The position numbers and the translations under genes were made by a program. DNA of 64,000 nucleotides from Pterobdella sp. o SKG-2022 (taxonomy: Eukaryota > Annelida > Clitellata > Hirudinida > Piscicolidae): contig OZ038322.1 in NCBI GenBank assembly GCA_964035795.1, positions 4,454,925 through 4,518,924 on the forward strand, written 5' to 3'. Numbering within the stretch: position 1 is the stretch's first letter; each line of letters starts with the position of its first letter. Under the pieces are notes generated by a model, which saw only the letters and a list, made by a program, of their open reading frames with translations, had not been told where the DNA came from and searched no databases. Shown here piece after piece: positions 1 to 13,670 of this stretch.

Positions 1-159
1 TGAATTTAGCTTCAAAATTGTTAGTAAATATAATAAACTCAACTTTATAATCTGACTTTTAGTTGAGATGTGTCGGTGAGATAATGAAAACGCAGAAGAA
101 AATCATAAAAAGAAATAACAATGGTAACAATAACAAACAATGATATATAATAACAAGAA

Positions 160-232
160 AAAAACAAAAAAACAAAAAAAACAAAAAAACAAAAAAACAA
201 AAATACAAAGAAACAAAAAAACAAAAAAAAAA
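160..232. repeat. A-rich (A7C)n simple repeat
   Basis: Tandem CAAAAAAA-type units with small length variation. Simple sequence without coding potential. Confidence 0.85.
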
Positions 233-348
233 TAAATAAAATTATTAATCAAATAATAATAATGGACGGGCATCGGTCCCGAGAGAGGCAGAAGATTTTA
301 AATATAATTATACCTCCTTTGATCCTTCTTGTTGTTCCAATAATAACA

Positions 349-590
<242 letters not shown>

Positions 591-1743
591 TTTTCAAATT
601 ATTATTTAGTAATATTGATAGTTTTAGTTTTTTTTGTCAATGGTGTCATTTTTTAATTATTTTTTTATTTTGTTTCCTTTTAATATTTTCTATTTTTGTT
701 TCATGTTATTTCTTTCTATTTTTGTTTCATGTTATTTCTTTCTATTTTTGTTCAATTGTTATTTGTTTTGTTACTCTCGTTTCAACGTTATCGTCCAACT
801 AATTCTTATTGTTATATTCAATGTTTATATTTAATGTTTAACATCATGTTGTAATCTCATCGTTTGTTGATTTGTAATCCTGAACGATTGTCCCAAAGGA
901 AACGTTCCAAACTCTGCTTTGCTCAGTCTACAGCTCATATTTAATAGGTGTGGGAATCTATGTTAAGAGTTGAAGATAAACTTTGATGAAGAGGATGAGG
1001 ATGATGATGGTGGTGGTGATGATGATGATGATGGTGGTGGTTATGATGATGATAACGGCGGTGATGATAATGATCCAAAGTGTGATATGTTGCTTTGAAT
1101 AAGCAATATTTTGCAACGGTTCAACTAAAAGTAACTCATGTTACAGAAGTATTAGTTGCACGATAATCTCTCTATTCTCAAGTTATTTTCAGACAATTAA
1201 ACGGAAATCTTGACATTAAAATTTTTATTAAAATAATTTTTAAAAATAAATAAAATGTCAATAAAGAATGGATTAAAAAAGTAAAGTCAAAAATTGAAAA
1301 ATATTGAAATAAAATAAACATGTCTGTTTGATCGCTATATAGCGCCTCAACGAAGAGGGTCGTCAAGGCAAAAGAATGTCGTAGTAGAAGCGTTAAAGTA
1401 CTGATAAAAGTTATTGGATTTGAATTGATCTAATATTAATCAGTTATTTGAATAACTTTTTATTTTCAATTTTTTGAGGATTTTTGATACATTTATTTAA
1501 AAACTAAAATTTCCGATAAGTACAACCTTATCATAAATCATTAGTAGTCTACTAAGTTATTCATATAATATAAAAAAAGATGCATAAGATGTCTCTGAAA
1601 AATTGCTCACCAATTATTGATTAACTTTTGTTTCAGTTAAAATTATGGGAGTACCAGTAGGTTATTTATTAAGGAAAATCTAATTGACGATATAAATAAT
1701 AATATGAAAATGACTACATACTAGTAGCCTCTATACTGGCAAC

Positions 1744-1890
1744 AACACTAATAATAGTAACAACACTAATAATAGTAACAATACTAATAATAGTAACAAC
1801 ACTAATAATAGTAACAATACTAATAATAGTAACAACACTAATAATAGCACTAACACTAATAATAGCACTAACACTAATAATAGCAACAAC
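1744..1890. repeat. 18-nt minisatellite
   Basis: About eight tandem copies of an 18-nt unit close to AACACTAATAATAGTAAC, with variants AATACT and AGCACT. The unit length is a multiple of three, which explains the open frames through it. Confidence 0.9.
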
Positions 1891-4800
1891 GGTAAGTACG
1901 TAATAATATTTGAAGTTGAAGGAAGTTAACAGAATAAATACTAATAAGAGTAACAATAATACTCAAAGTGAAAACAATAACAGTAGAAATAATTGAAAAA
2001 ATAAATAAATAAATGAAATAACAGTAACAATAATAATAGTGATAATCAAAAAACGTTAATAATATCAATAACAATAACAATGAGAATAATAAAAAAAACG
2101 ATAATAATAAAAATAATAGTAAAAACAACAACAAAAATAGCATTGGTAATAGTAAGACAAGAAGCAAGGATGGCGAATGAGAGGGATACGTGGTGGAGAG
2201 GAGAAAAGGAGGGGTGGAACTTTGTTAAACATTACAACTACTTATCGACGGAATTTCCCCTTTCTTTAGATTAAATATAAATAAAATAAATTAAATGATA
2301 TATAAATAATTAGAACTTATATCTAATTTTAGATTAAAATATATTATTTAATATATATAAAATGAAAAAAAAATTTAAATTACCTGCTAATAAAAGTTAA
2401 TTAACGATTATCAACTTGTATAATATATGTATATGAGTATTGGTTAACAACAAAATTAGAAGCAGAAAAAGAGAAAAGTTCAAATGAGAAAGGTTGCGTC
2501 TGGAAGACATCGCAACCACTCGAATCGATAAGAAAGCGCTAGATTTGACTTGTTACCTGATAAGCAAACAACTGAACAAAATCTTCTGTATAAACATTAT
2601 AATGCATATATTCATATACATTATATGGTATTAACCAATTGAATTAGTTAATTACTAGAATAGATATTTACATCATATTAACAAGTCAAATTTATCTACA
2701 CATGGTGTATATCTTCCAAATATGCATTATATATATGTATATATATATATGTATATTTATGTATATGTGTGTATATATAATTAATCCATATACTTCATTA
2801 ACCGATAGAAATTTTAAATTGAAAGCCTCAAATCCATTCACTCAAATTTAATAACTCTTTATTTAAAACATCCTCTACATCATCAACTCCTACAGCATTG
2901 CAACCTCTTATCAATCTCCCATCTCTAGCGATCCATCACCATGTGCCTGTCCAACTATCAAATCTCTCTATAATATTTCAATTGAAAGTCCATTTAAATC
3001 CATTTTTTGGTCAATTTTTATATCTGTTATATCTACTTATCTTTTCTTATGAGCTGTTTTAGTTCCGTTTTATCGACATGTTTGGCTACTCTATGTTATT
3101 TCTATTCGCATGTATCTATTAGTTTTGCTAGATATTTTCACTAGTTTCCGACTCTTGAAATTTTCAATATTCTCATTAATTTACTACAGTACGGTTTGAG
3201 GTACTTTCTTCAAACTTCATGAACAAAAGTTCCAGAAATTTTTTATTTAACCTTCTGTATCACCATTTGAAAAAACACCGCTTCCAAAACCTCGAACACC
3301 ATCACACCACAAACCTTTCGCCTCCCAATAAATACGCCGTCATAGTCATCAACTCTCCAACTAATTTATATTTATCTCTTTGGTTCCGTGTTTCCTCGTG
3401 GCAATACTGACACACCTCTTACAACAGCCCCCTTGTTAAAACACCACAAATCATACGCTACCTCGCTCTCAGCAGTATTTTACTACTCTCTATACTAACG
3501 TTCGTCTTTTATTTTTTGTTTCACTGTTTTAATTTTACATATTTTGTTTAAATATTATTTATTATATTTATATTTTTATTATTTCAGATTAAAGTTATTG
3601 AATTTGAATGTTACGTTATGTTAAATCTAATGAACTATTTTCTGTGTTAAGCTATTTCTGATCTGCTTTTGCTTTATTGGGTTAACGCATTTAAAATAAT
3701 TTATAAGCGTTACAGTTTTTTAAAAAATATAATGAACCAATCAAATTGTAGAAAAGTGAATATTTCATAACAGGGACAGTTTGATCCAAACCTAACGCTT
3801 ATTCGCTTGACAACTTTTTTGACTTTAATAATTTTCTGTTATTCTCACGTAGACTTTTATGTTATATTAACAAATAAATCAATTAACATTCAACAAAAAC
3901 AATCGGTTCATCAGACTTGAAAACAATCAACTCATGATTATAAATCCCTACAACAAAACATGGTTTGCAAAAGAGTCTTCTGCAACAGAGACTAAAAAGT
4001 ATAACAACACATGCAAGACTTGGAGGCACGTTAAATACAAGGCTACTATCACGTTATTTCTACTCTTGAATTCGATTATTTTTTTGTGGTAATATAATGG
4101 ATTTAAAATACATATTGTGACTTGAAGCAAAAAATTAGGTTGAAAGTGAAAAACTAATTTTGCATGGTGAACGTGTAGGTTCCATCCTATAACCACATTT
4201 CCATGAACTCACAACAGTTCAGCAAAGCTGATGCTAACCATATCACCCCCACACACCAAATTATTTCACCAAAAACCATATCACCCTCATACCATTTCAT
4301 TTCACTAACTCACCACCACACTTTACCATATAATTTCTCCATATGAACAAACACCTCAACACACCCTTAGCCATTTCAACCTACCACCTCCCCACACCAT
4401 CTTTCTACACCTTTCCATAACACTCCACTTCAGTACAAAGCACCTTATTTTACCGTCCACCACACCACACAAAGCATCATAATACACCCCACCACATCTC
4501 CTTCTTACCGCCACACCACCTCCATTCAAATATTTCTACATCTCACCCTTTCACCACCTCCTCCCCACCGAAGCACAACAGCCACCCGACCACTTCGCCA
4601 TCATCGATCATGCATCGTGAAGGGTGGCAATTAACAAAGGTGGAAGGTCATTGCGGACTGGAGAGTGTGTTTGGTGTGTGTTCAAAGATGCTTACAACGT
4701 CTTCATAAACGATTTTAATTGATTTATATAGTAAATATTTGCGCTTGATTTTGATAGAAGCATTTGATAAAATGTTCAAGTTTCATGTTATATAGTTTTT

Positions 4801-6506
4801 ACGTGGTTAGTTTTATAAATAGGTTTATATAGGAATGAGTGCTCGCTACGCTGAACATGCCGATAAATAGATGTTCGCAATCGAGAGATTTTTACTTGTT
4901 TTTGTGTGAATTCACTTTTTAAGCTTATGATGAGAATAAATTGAAATTCACAATTTACAAGAAAAAAACAACAACCACAAATAGAAAAATATCAATTAAA
5001 GCATCAAGCCGAATAACAGTCAAAACCTAACAAATTGACATAACATTACACAAACATCAAATAAACCTAGAAATCATTAAAAAAAGTACAAGACGCAGTT
5101 TAAAGGCTGGAAACGAGAGCATAAAATGATAGGTTGGCGATAAAACGGGCATCAAATATTTGAGAAGGGTAAGTTCTAATTGTCTGTGCCATAACTTGTA
5201 CAATCAATGCTTTTGAGGATAGAAATTCTTTGGCATAATAAAAATTTGAGAGTTTAAAATAAACAAAAGTAGATAAAAGGGAAGCAGGAATTTTGAATAA
5301 GATTGATAGCTGCCATTTTGTGGAGCACATCTTTTTACTTCGCTTTTATCAATTTTGAAGTTTGCAAAAAATTTTGCTTCATGGAAGAGAACTTTCCATG
5401 TAATTTTTGAAATTTTAAACAATTTGTGATCATAATCCTTTTAATTCAACTCAGCCTTTTTGTTTCATAAAAGTTGCCGCTCGTTTCGGCGCCACCGGCT
5501 GGCCGATATTTAGGCTAAAACAAAGCGATGTTTCAAGCAAATTGTTTTGATTTTTAAAATAAATTTTCACTTAACCTGAACTATTCAAAGCATCGTATTT
5601 AAGTGATTAAATATCAAAAAAAATAAATATTTAATGACATTAGCGACTTCAATACGCTCACAAAAAAAACGAGAATGGGCTGTCAATAATATGACGAAAA
5701 ATACAATAACTCAATAACCGATATTTGAAAAAAAATAACTAGATATAACTATGGAAACAGCTCAACATTATGTCCAACCTCTAACATATGTATAGTTGTA
5801 AATTCTACACCCAGAAAAGTAAAACACAAGACACCGTTTGTATTGAACGCTTATCATCAAATCAACCACCAACACAAGTCACTATGACAAAAGCATCAAA
5901 AAACCATCAATTTTCAACCTCATGCCACAACACTTTTTTGCTAATATCTCAACATCACACCGCACCATCATCACAACATTCCCTATTCAACCACCACACT
6001 TCCTCTAGATCAACTCCCACCCTCACACCTTACATCACGGTACACGACATACCCCCATACCTCTCTACACGCATTCTCCAATTTCACACCCACAAACGCT
6101 ACACCACACTTCACTACTCCACCATCCCACATCTCAACCACATTCCCTCTACCACCATCACCATAAACCACCACACCACCTTACATGGCCACATCTCAGC
6201 CACACACACTACAACCTCCCACCACTCCACCACACACCACAACCCTCCCCCACTCCACCCAATTCATCTCCCATCCACTCACCAGTTATTGACTTGGGAC
6301 AAAGTGAGTCCAGTTTGTTCTGATAACTCCTTCTTCTGTTCTTCGGATGGGTAGGGATGCTGTTGAAAGAGAGAGAAAGAGTTCATTCTATTATATGTTA
6401 TAAATTTAGCTTATAATTCATATGAATTAAACTTTTTTATTTATTTTTTTAGTTAATTTATTGTTTATTAATATTATTTTTGAAATTACAACATAATACA
6501 ATAAAG

Positions 6507-6703
<197 letters not shown>

Positions 6704-8116
6704 TTTTTCTCATTAATATTACTTGATTTTATCAATTCTTTTATTCAAAACTGGATTAGCTATTGTTATATATGCATAAATAGGCTACATTTCCATAATC
6801 ATTATTATTTATACCATCGTTAAATTAGTTATTTGCTGATTTTATGCCCTTAGTTGTGTAATTTAGCTGCATAAATAAATGCTTGTAAAACATCAGATAA
6901 CTTTTCTTCAAATCAAAAGTTTAGTTAATTCGCCAAGTTGGAAAACAACTTCAAATTCTTCAAATGTTGAAGTTATCCAAAGCTCAGAATATTTTATTTA
7001 TTAATCTTCACATTATTCAACATTATTTTTCTTTCCTGCTTATTGATTTTCGTTATTATACAAAAATCCTTCATGAATCCTCCTCCAAACTCCACCTCCC
7101 TCCACCAACCTTAACCTCAATGGAAACCAACTGAAAGAGAGTAAATGCTGTTATGTTATGATAACTCAAAACCATGTATCTTTTGTTATGATTTACATGA
7201 CTTCTTTTATTGTTTGCACCCACCCAGCAATCTCTCTTGTTGTTTTGCTTAAAATTCTTGCACACACCTTATAATGCAATCAGCTCAAGTTAGGAACGAA
7301 TTGAATTTCAAAGTTTTTTTTGCCAAAACTCTCACATTTTCACGCTTATCGAATGCATATTGGTATCATCTTACACAACACACAGCCCCTACGTGAGAGT
7401 CTTACTTTATCGTGTGTCCTTTTGCATGTCTATTCGCTCTTTTTTTCATAAATTTCTTTTATGTGTGGTTTTTTTGTAGATTAAATCAATGAATTTCAAC
7501 TATTTTAAATAGTTTTCCAGCCTCATATACAAGTTCAAAAACTAGTAATCCTCATTTTTTTTCAAAATTTTTATCTTTTTTTTTCAAAGATTTTTGAGTT
7601 CTTTTTTTTAGAATTGTTTTCACCATGGTGCGGCATTTTCACAGTTAAGAACACAAATATTCCTTATCCCAACACCATACGAGAGTGTTCATTAACATGG
7701 GGGAAAGATAAAATACATCATTGAGCTGCCAAAAAGTCTTAAAAACACAGGCTACGTGGAATTTAACATAACTATCATTATAAAAGCATTATCTTCATTC
7801 AACATTTGGGATATAAATTTTAACAAAAAATTTTTAATGAGAAGTTTGTTATTGAAATTATGGTGTGAAAAATGGTAAAAATAGAATTTATTAATTTATA
7901 TGTGAAATAAAAAAAATACTGATATTTAATGAGAAAGTCTTATTTATCAGAAACTATAACTTTTTAAAGTAGAAATATTTAAAAACTTGTCATTTTGAAG
8001 TCAAAAAATTTTTTAAACAAAAAGGCACATGCGTTATCCAAAAGGGCATAAACACAAATAAAATAGAATTTTTGACAAACGAAATCAAACACAACCTCAA
8101 GCAGCGAAGAACTAAC

Positions 8117-8256
8117 CGTGAGGTGTTGGAAGAGCCATGCGCGCATGATATTGGTGGCGAGCTTGGGAAAGATTCCTCTCTTCTTTTGCCTCTTAGCCAC
8201 TCCCCCACTCACCTCACACTCGTCTGCTGTTGCTTCCCCCGATGCCACACTGTTTT
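8117..8256 (-). CDS. hth/Meis: TALE homeodomain exon of a Meis/homothorax gene
   Basis: This 140-nt exon encodes the acidic linker (with the conserved NSVAS) and the N-terminal half of a Meis-class homeodomain, including [17 protein letters not shown] and LFQHLT, which are diagnostic of MEIS/Homothorax. The minus strand reads an AG acceptor just before 8256 and a GT donor just after 8117 (ACG/GTTAGT). It begins with two bases of a split codon and ends in phase 0 after the Thr of QHLT, the boundary used in vertebrate Meis genes. Meis proteins are nuclear transcription factors that bind TGACAG-type sites with PBX/Extradenticle. The exon lies alone: the 5' Meis exons in the window are on the plus strand in the next contig (16146-25154). 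The last of those ends in the complementary phase (one base, G). The missing second half of the homeodomain was not found. Confidence 0.95.
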
Positions 8257-10865
8257 CTATGCATTCTGTGGTGGTGATAATTTGATTAGAGATAGTGTGT
8301 GTTGGTTGTGTGGAGGTGTGTTGGTTGGATGAATTGGTTGAGTGGAGGTGTGTTGGTTGGGTTGAATAGTAGTTGGATGGTTATGAAAGTTGTAAAGTGG
8401 TTGTTTTAAATGAATGGCTGTTGGGTGGATGTGAAAATCTAATGGTGGCTAGATAGTTGAAAAGATTGACTGTTTTCATGAATGTGCTTGCTATAAAGAA
8501 CATATTTCTAAGTGTAAAACTAACTTTGTTTTTAGAATTTTTAAAACATGAAATAAGGAAGATAAAAAAACTATGTTTAGTTTGGTGGCTAAATGAATGT
8601 TATCTATGTTTTGTGGTGTTAGTACAAATTCTCAGTCGGTTATAATCTCCAGTGTAATGAGTAGGCTAACAAAACAAAAATTAATACATAAAATACGTGC
8701 AAAAAAAATAGTTTTCTATTATATAAAGTTCTTTTTGAATTTCTTTTTTCAAATTTGAGTGGATTTTCAAAATACTTTGCGTGTTTATTTTAGCTGAACA
8801 ACGTCTAGAAAGTAAGCAAAAACTCTCCTAACCTCAACCCGTCAAAAACTGTCAACTTTTTAAGAAAACAAAATTATGTATTAGCGGTTGCAAATAACAT
8901 TGGAAGAATTATTTAAAATTTTTTTTTTGTTCTTTTTCATCAATATATTTCTGTTAAAATCTCAAAAATAACTGTGTTGTGTTGAGTTTATATTGTTGCA
9001 ACAATAAGCTCATTTGATCATTCCCTATAAATAAATCAACATTTTCAAGCTATGAAAAAAGCATGAAAGTTTCATTAGAGTTAATTTATTGCCCACTAAA
9101 ACAATGAGTGTTTGAAGGGGCTTTATGGCCCTTATTATTGAACAAATCTCAAAGGTTATTGTCGATTTCAACAATATCATTGTCTTATCGTGTTCATCTG
9201 ATAGTGAATTATCGCCAATAAAATTATCAGAAAGCGTTGAAATTTCTATCATGAAAAACCCATTGAGGAACTGTAGGATCTGGTTCAACCCATTAAATTT
9301 ATCACTAAACGCCATGAAAGACTATTGTAAAGTCCTCAAACCTCTCCCAACCCTTCCGATAGTATCAGTCATCATAACACAAGCCTTTAATCACCAACAA
9401 GAATACATAAACATGATACACAGCTTCAAACGATGGAAATCAATACTTTATCAATGGATTAAAGTAACTTTTTCTAGTTAGCCGAAAATATTTAAAACGC
9501 CTCAAAACACCATGAATTTTTCAATGTAATATAAATAGTAACAATGTATTATAGGTAGTAACAATATATTAAAGAGTAAAATTATCTTTCTCAACGTATT
9601 AAAACAGTGATAATCTTTCGATATTTGAAATCAGCGATAATCTTATAAAGGTATTAAAGTAGTTTACAAGGTATAATTAGTGTTCTAACCAAGCATTCCA
9701 GACTGACCTTTGGCCCTTGTAATTGCTGTGTCTCAAACATTTGTCTATTTATTGTTGATTGTCATATTACTAAACATTGCTAGCATTATTCATGTCTTCT
9801 TGACATACGATGTAACCAGATTCTCTATTTTTTTTGGGGCGTTTTATCTCAAATTTTGGTTAAAGAGAAATTTCTATTCAGCTAAGAAGTAAGTTTCCCT
9901 ATTTTAATGATGAATAATACTTAATAACTATGTGATAAAAGTAATATCGATCATACTTATAAATACCATTACAAGCTAACATTATCAAAAATATATATTG
10001 TTGGATTAAACAATTGGAAACCACGATAATAACTAACATGAGAACAATGGAAAATATGAACAGTCAACTAATATGAAGTATGCTAATAACAGGCCTCATA
10101 TTTGAAGATTACAAGCAATACTAACAACCAAAATTTATGTCAAAAGAATAATATTAACAAAAAGTTTTATTAGCATTAAAATTGTGCTAGCAACTAGAAA
10201 TTTTGTTAAAAGAGTAACAAGAAACACAGTTTTATCAACAGTTATAAACAAATATTAACAAATACACAACACCTCTGAACAGAAAAATTGATATTAAATT
10301 TAAGCACTACGATATAACACTAAACAATATGATATCAACAAAAAAGCAATATTAACAAAGTAGAAAAGACTGTTAAAAACACAAAAAAAGAAATACTAAG
10401 AATTACGAAACACAAACATACTAACAAATAAAGAATAAGATCAAAAAACTAAGAACCCTAACACCAAAGAAACAAAGATATAAAGCAACAGATAAAGTGA
10501 TATTAAAAACAGAACAACATCGTACAAACAAAGGCAACCGAGGGGCTCTAGACCACACTGCATCGTGCCACTCATCCCATTGTTTCTCATTATTTCGTCC
10601 ATGAAAGTACTTTGAAGGATAAATACTTTAATATAATTACACCTTCACGCCATTTGAGACATTGGTATTAACTCAAATCATCATAATTAGTGGTGTTTTG
10701 TGTGTGGGTGAGGTGTGTGTGTGAGGTGTGTATTGCAACGGGGGTTGTTTGCTTGTAAATTGATGGGAATAAGCCATGTTTAGTGTTACAATGTGTTTCA
10801 ATTTATTGTAAGGAATGGAGAAGCAGACAACCAAGAAAACACCGCCATCGGAAAGACATGTTCAG

Positions 10866-10927
10866 GTATGTGATGTGTGTGTGTGTGTGTGTTTGTGTGT
10901 GTTTGTGTGTGTTTGTGTGTGTGTGTG

Positions 10928-10971
<44 letters not shown>

Positions 10972-11018
10972 TGTGTTTGTGTGTTTTGTTTGTGTTTGTG
11001 TGTGTGCGCGTGTGTTTA
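10866..11018. repeat. (GT)n microsatellite
   Basis: About 150 bases of GT repeat with occasional TTTGT and GC interruptions. Frames through it encode Cys-Val strings and are not genes. Confidence 0.95.
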
Positions 11019-12109
11019 TCACTACCATTTGAACCACGTTGAAGTACCGCAGATAATTAAAATAATCAATCCCTAACTAATTACAGATAATTTCGATGAT
11101 ATTTTATCAATTTTAAACTGAGATATTTCCAAAAAACTTTTTCGCACAAGCATACAATCGTCGCTGCTTTTTATTTGCTCGTGCATAATTGTTAAGGGCA
11201 CTTTTACGACACGAATGCTCAGCACCGCATTAAAAGTGAAACTGGAGTACAGTTCAAGAGGTTACGAGGAAGGAAAGTGAAGAAAAAAATTGGGAAAACA
11301 TTTTGCTGCGTGAGAAGCTTGCAAGTGATTATTGTTTGGCTGTCATCATTTTAATTATATCCAGTAGATATTCTCGATGATTGTAAAGACAACAATATAA
11401 CACTTTGATTATATATATATATACTTGAAAATAACTATTTCATTCTATGTATTTCAAATATTATTTATATTAAACAGAACAAAAAGTTTCCACTCAATTT
11501 AACATATAAAATTTATAAAATAAATCAAAATATAACGCCAAATTTTTCCTTAATTTATTGACAATCTGTTCAAAATTAATCAAACAATTCAATGAATCAA
11601 AGTGTTAAAATACAAAAACCAAATAATCGAATGCACTACGTTATAAGAGAGATATAACAAGAACAAGGAGTACAGAGGCTTGGGACGGTGTGAAGAGAGT
11701 TAGAGGCATGATAATCAATGTAAGGGGTAGGGGGAGAGTGGAGGGGATTAAAAATCTTTTGATATTGTTTAAACAATCAACTTGATAAGGTTACTAATAA
11801 TCTTATGAGTGCAAAAAAAACTTGGATTTTTCATCTGAAAATTGACATTTGGTTTTCATGTCATTTCTTTTGTATTAGTATTAAATAAAGTATATAAACG
11901 GAATATTTTAAATCAATTTACAATATTTTATGTGCGCAATAAGTATATATATTCTTTTAAATAAATTATACACATACATAATATTCCTCGTTTCACACGT
12001 ACATAAAGTATATCTCCCATACATTCGCACACACATCCAAAAAGACATACCTCGTTTTACTTGATTCCACGCGTGTCTTGAAGTATTATAAATTACATTA
12101 GTTGTATCC

Positions 12110-12358
12110 TTGTATCTACACTATTGAAGATAGTTGTATCTACACTATTGAAGATAGTTGTATCTACACTATTGAAGATAGTTGTATCTACACTATTGAA
12201 GATAGTTGTATCTACACTATTGAAGATAGTTGTATCTACACTATTGAAGATAGTTGTATCTACACTATTGAAGATAGTTGTATCTACACTATTGAAGATA
12301 GTTGTATCTACACTATTGAAGATAGTTGTATCTGCACTATTGAAGATAGTTGTATCTT
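12110..12358. repeat. 24-nt minisatellite, about 10 copies
   Basis: Near-perfect tandem copies of a 24-nt unit reading GTATCTACACTATTGAAGAT plus AGTT. Only the last copies vary (CTGCAC, CTTCAC). Because 24 is divisible by three, the array stays open in several frames on both strands, giving spurious octapeptide-repeat ORFs. It has no spacers and no repeat/spacer alternation. Confidence 0.95.
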
Positions 12359-12506
12359 CACTTATAACAAAGCACATAGTAATACTTACACATATAATAA
12401 CCAATCAGCTGTATCTACCTTATAAAATTCATAATGCTATGATGGCACTGTAATGTGAGGTGTGCTATTAGATATGAATAAACTTTTGCTTTTATTGGGC
12501 AGTTTT

Positions 12507-12658
<152 letters not shown>

Positions 12659-12662
12659 TTTG

Positions 12663-12702
12663 GGAGAAGCGCAGTTTGCCAACTAGGTTTGCCACAGAGT
12701 AT
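12663..12702 (-). repeat. Dispersed repeat 3' end adjoining an (AAT)n tail, copy 1
   Basis: The block GCAGTTTGCCAACTAGGT and its continuation TTTGCCACAGAG recur at 14729-14762 with few changes. Read on the minus strand it runs into (AAT)n, so it is best explained as the 3' end of a LINE or SINE family whose tail seeded the microsatellite. Confidence 0.6.
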
Positions 12703-13470
12703 ATGTAATCTAATCGTGAATTTTCAAATAGGCCTCTATGAATTTGTATCAATTTCCAAATTCCAATCACTATGTTATACTGATTACATTTGGCATTATG
12801 TTATATTCGTTTTTTTTTCATTAATTTTTCATTAGTATTCCTAATATCAACGTTTTGCAATAAAAAACAACAAAAAATACAAAAAAAAATCAAAAAAAGC
12901 ATAAGAACTCTCACGATAAAACATGAAGACATATGGCAGGGAGAATAACCGCAGCAAAACAATCTTAAAACTTTGCTAACTTTTGTTATATTGATAGTTA
13001 TCATTATATAGTTCTTACTATGTAGTTATTTATTAAAACATCATAGTTGATGTTATATAGTCATTCATTATAGATATAGTTAGTTTTCGTGTAGGTGGCA
13101 ATTGTGGAAGGTGGGAAGTCTTCTGCGGGTTTGAAAAGCCACCTTCGAGCCAGAAACTGTTTGCAAAGCAATGACAATACTTGAAGACGAGTTGCTGCGA
13201 AAGATAATACTAGTCCGTTATCATAGATACTTTTCGTTGTTATATTTAATAATGATCAATAAAACAAATAATCTTTTTAGCACAGATAACAAAATTTTCA
13301 ATGATTCCTATATATTATATTGATTGAAACCGTATCAGAACATGATTATATGATGTCTTGTTATAAGGACAGATGGTGGTATGAAAAATTGCGAAGTTGT
13401 AGAAAGATGTTACAGCTTTTTGTCGTTATTAAATACACACATAAAAATACACACACGTAAAAATAAACAC

Positions 13471-13670
13471 NNNNNNNNNNNNNNNNNNNNNNNNNNNNNN
13501 NNNNNNNNNNNNNNNNNNNNNNNNNNNNNNNNNNNNNNNNNNNNNNNNNNNNNNNNNNNNNNNNNNNNNNNNNNNNNNNNNNNNNNNNNNNNNNNNNNNN
13601 NNNNNNNNNNNNNNNNNNNNNNNNNNNNNNNNNNNNNNNNNNNNNNNNNNNNNNNNNNNNNNNNNNNNNN
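13471..13670. other. Assembly gap of 200 N
   Basis: Exactly 200 N. The left flank is A+C-rich simple sequence. The round size, shared with the second gap, suggests a placeholder of unknown true length, so orientation of the flanking contigs is not guaranteed. Confidence 0.98.

Noticed and set aside
5788..6354. 188-codon Thr/His/Pro-rich frame
   Set aside because: It lies in a G-depleted tract where stop codons are rare by composition; other frames are similarly long and no motif is present.
9125..9481. 118-codon frame in AT-rich DNA
   Set aside because: No recognisable domain, no clear splice or start context, and an overlapping frame on the other strand; kept only as an unassigned ORF.
12102..12425. 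Octapeptide-repeat ORFs on both strands
   Set aside because: They are a 24-nt minisatellite read in several frames; no CRISPR-like spacers either.
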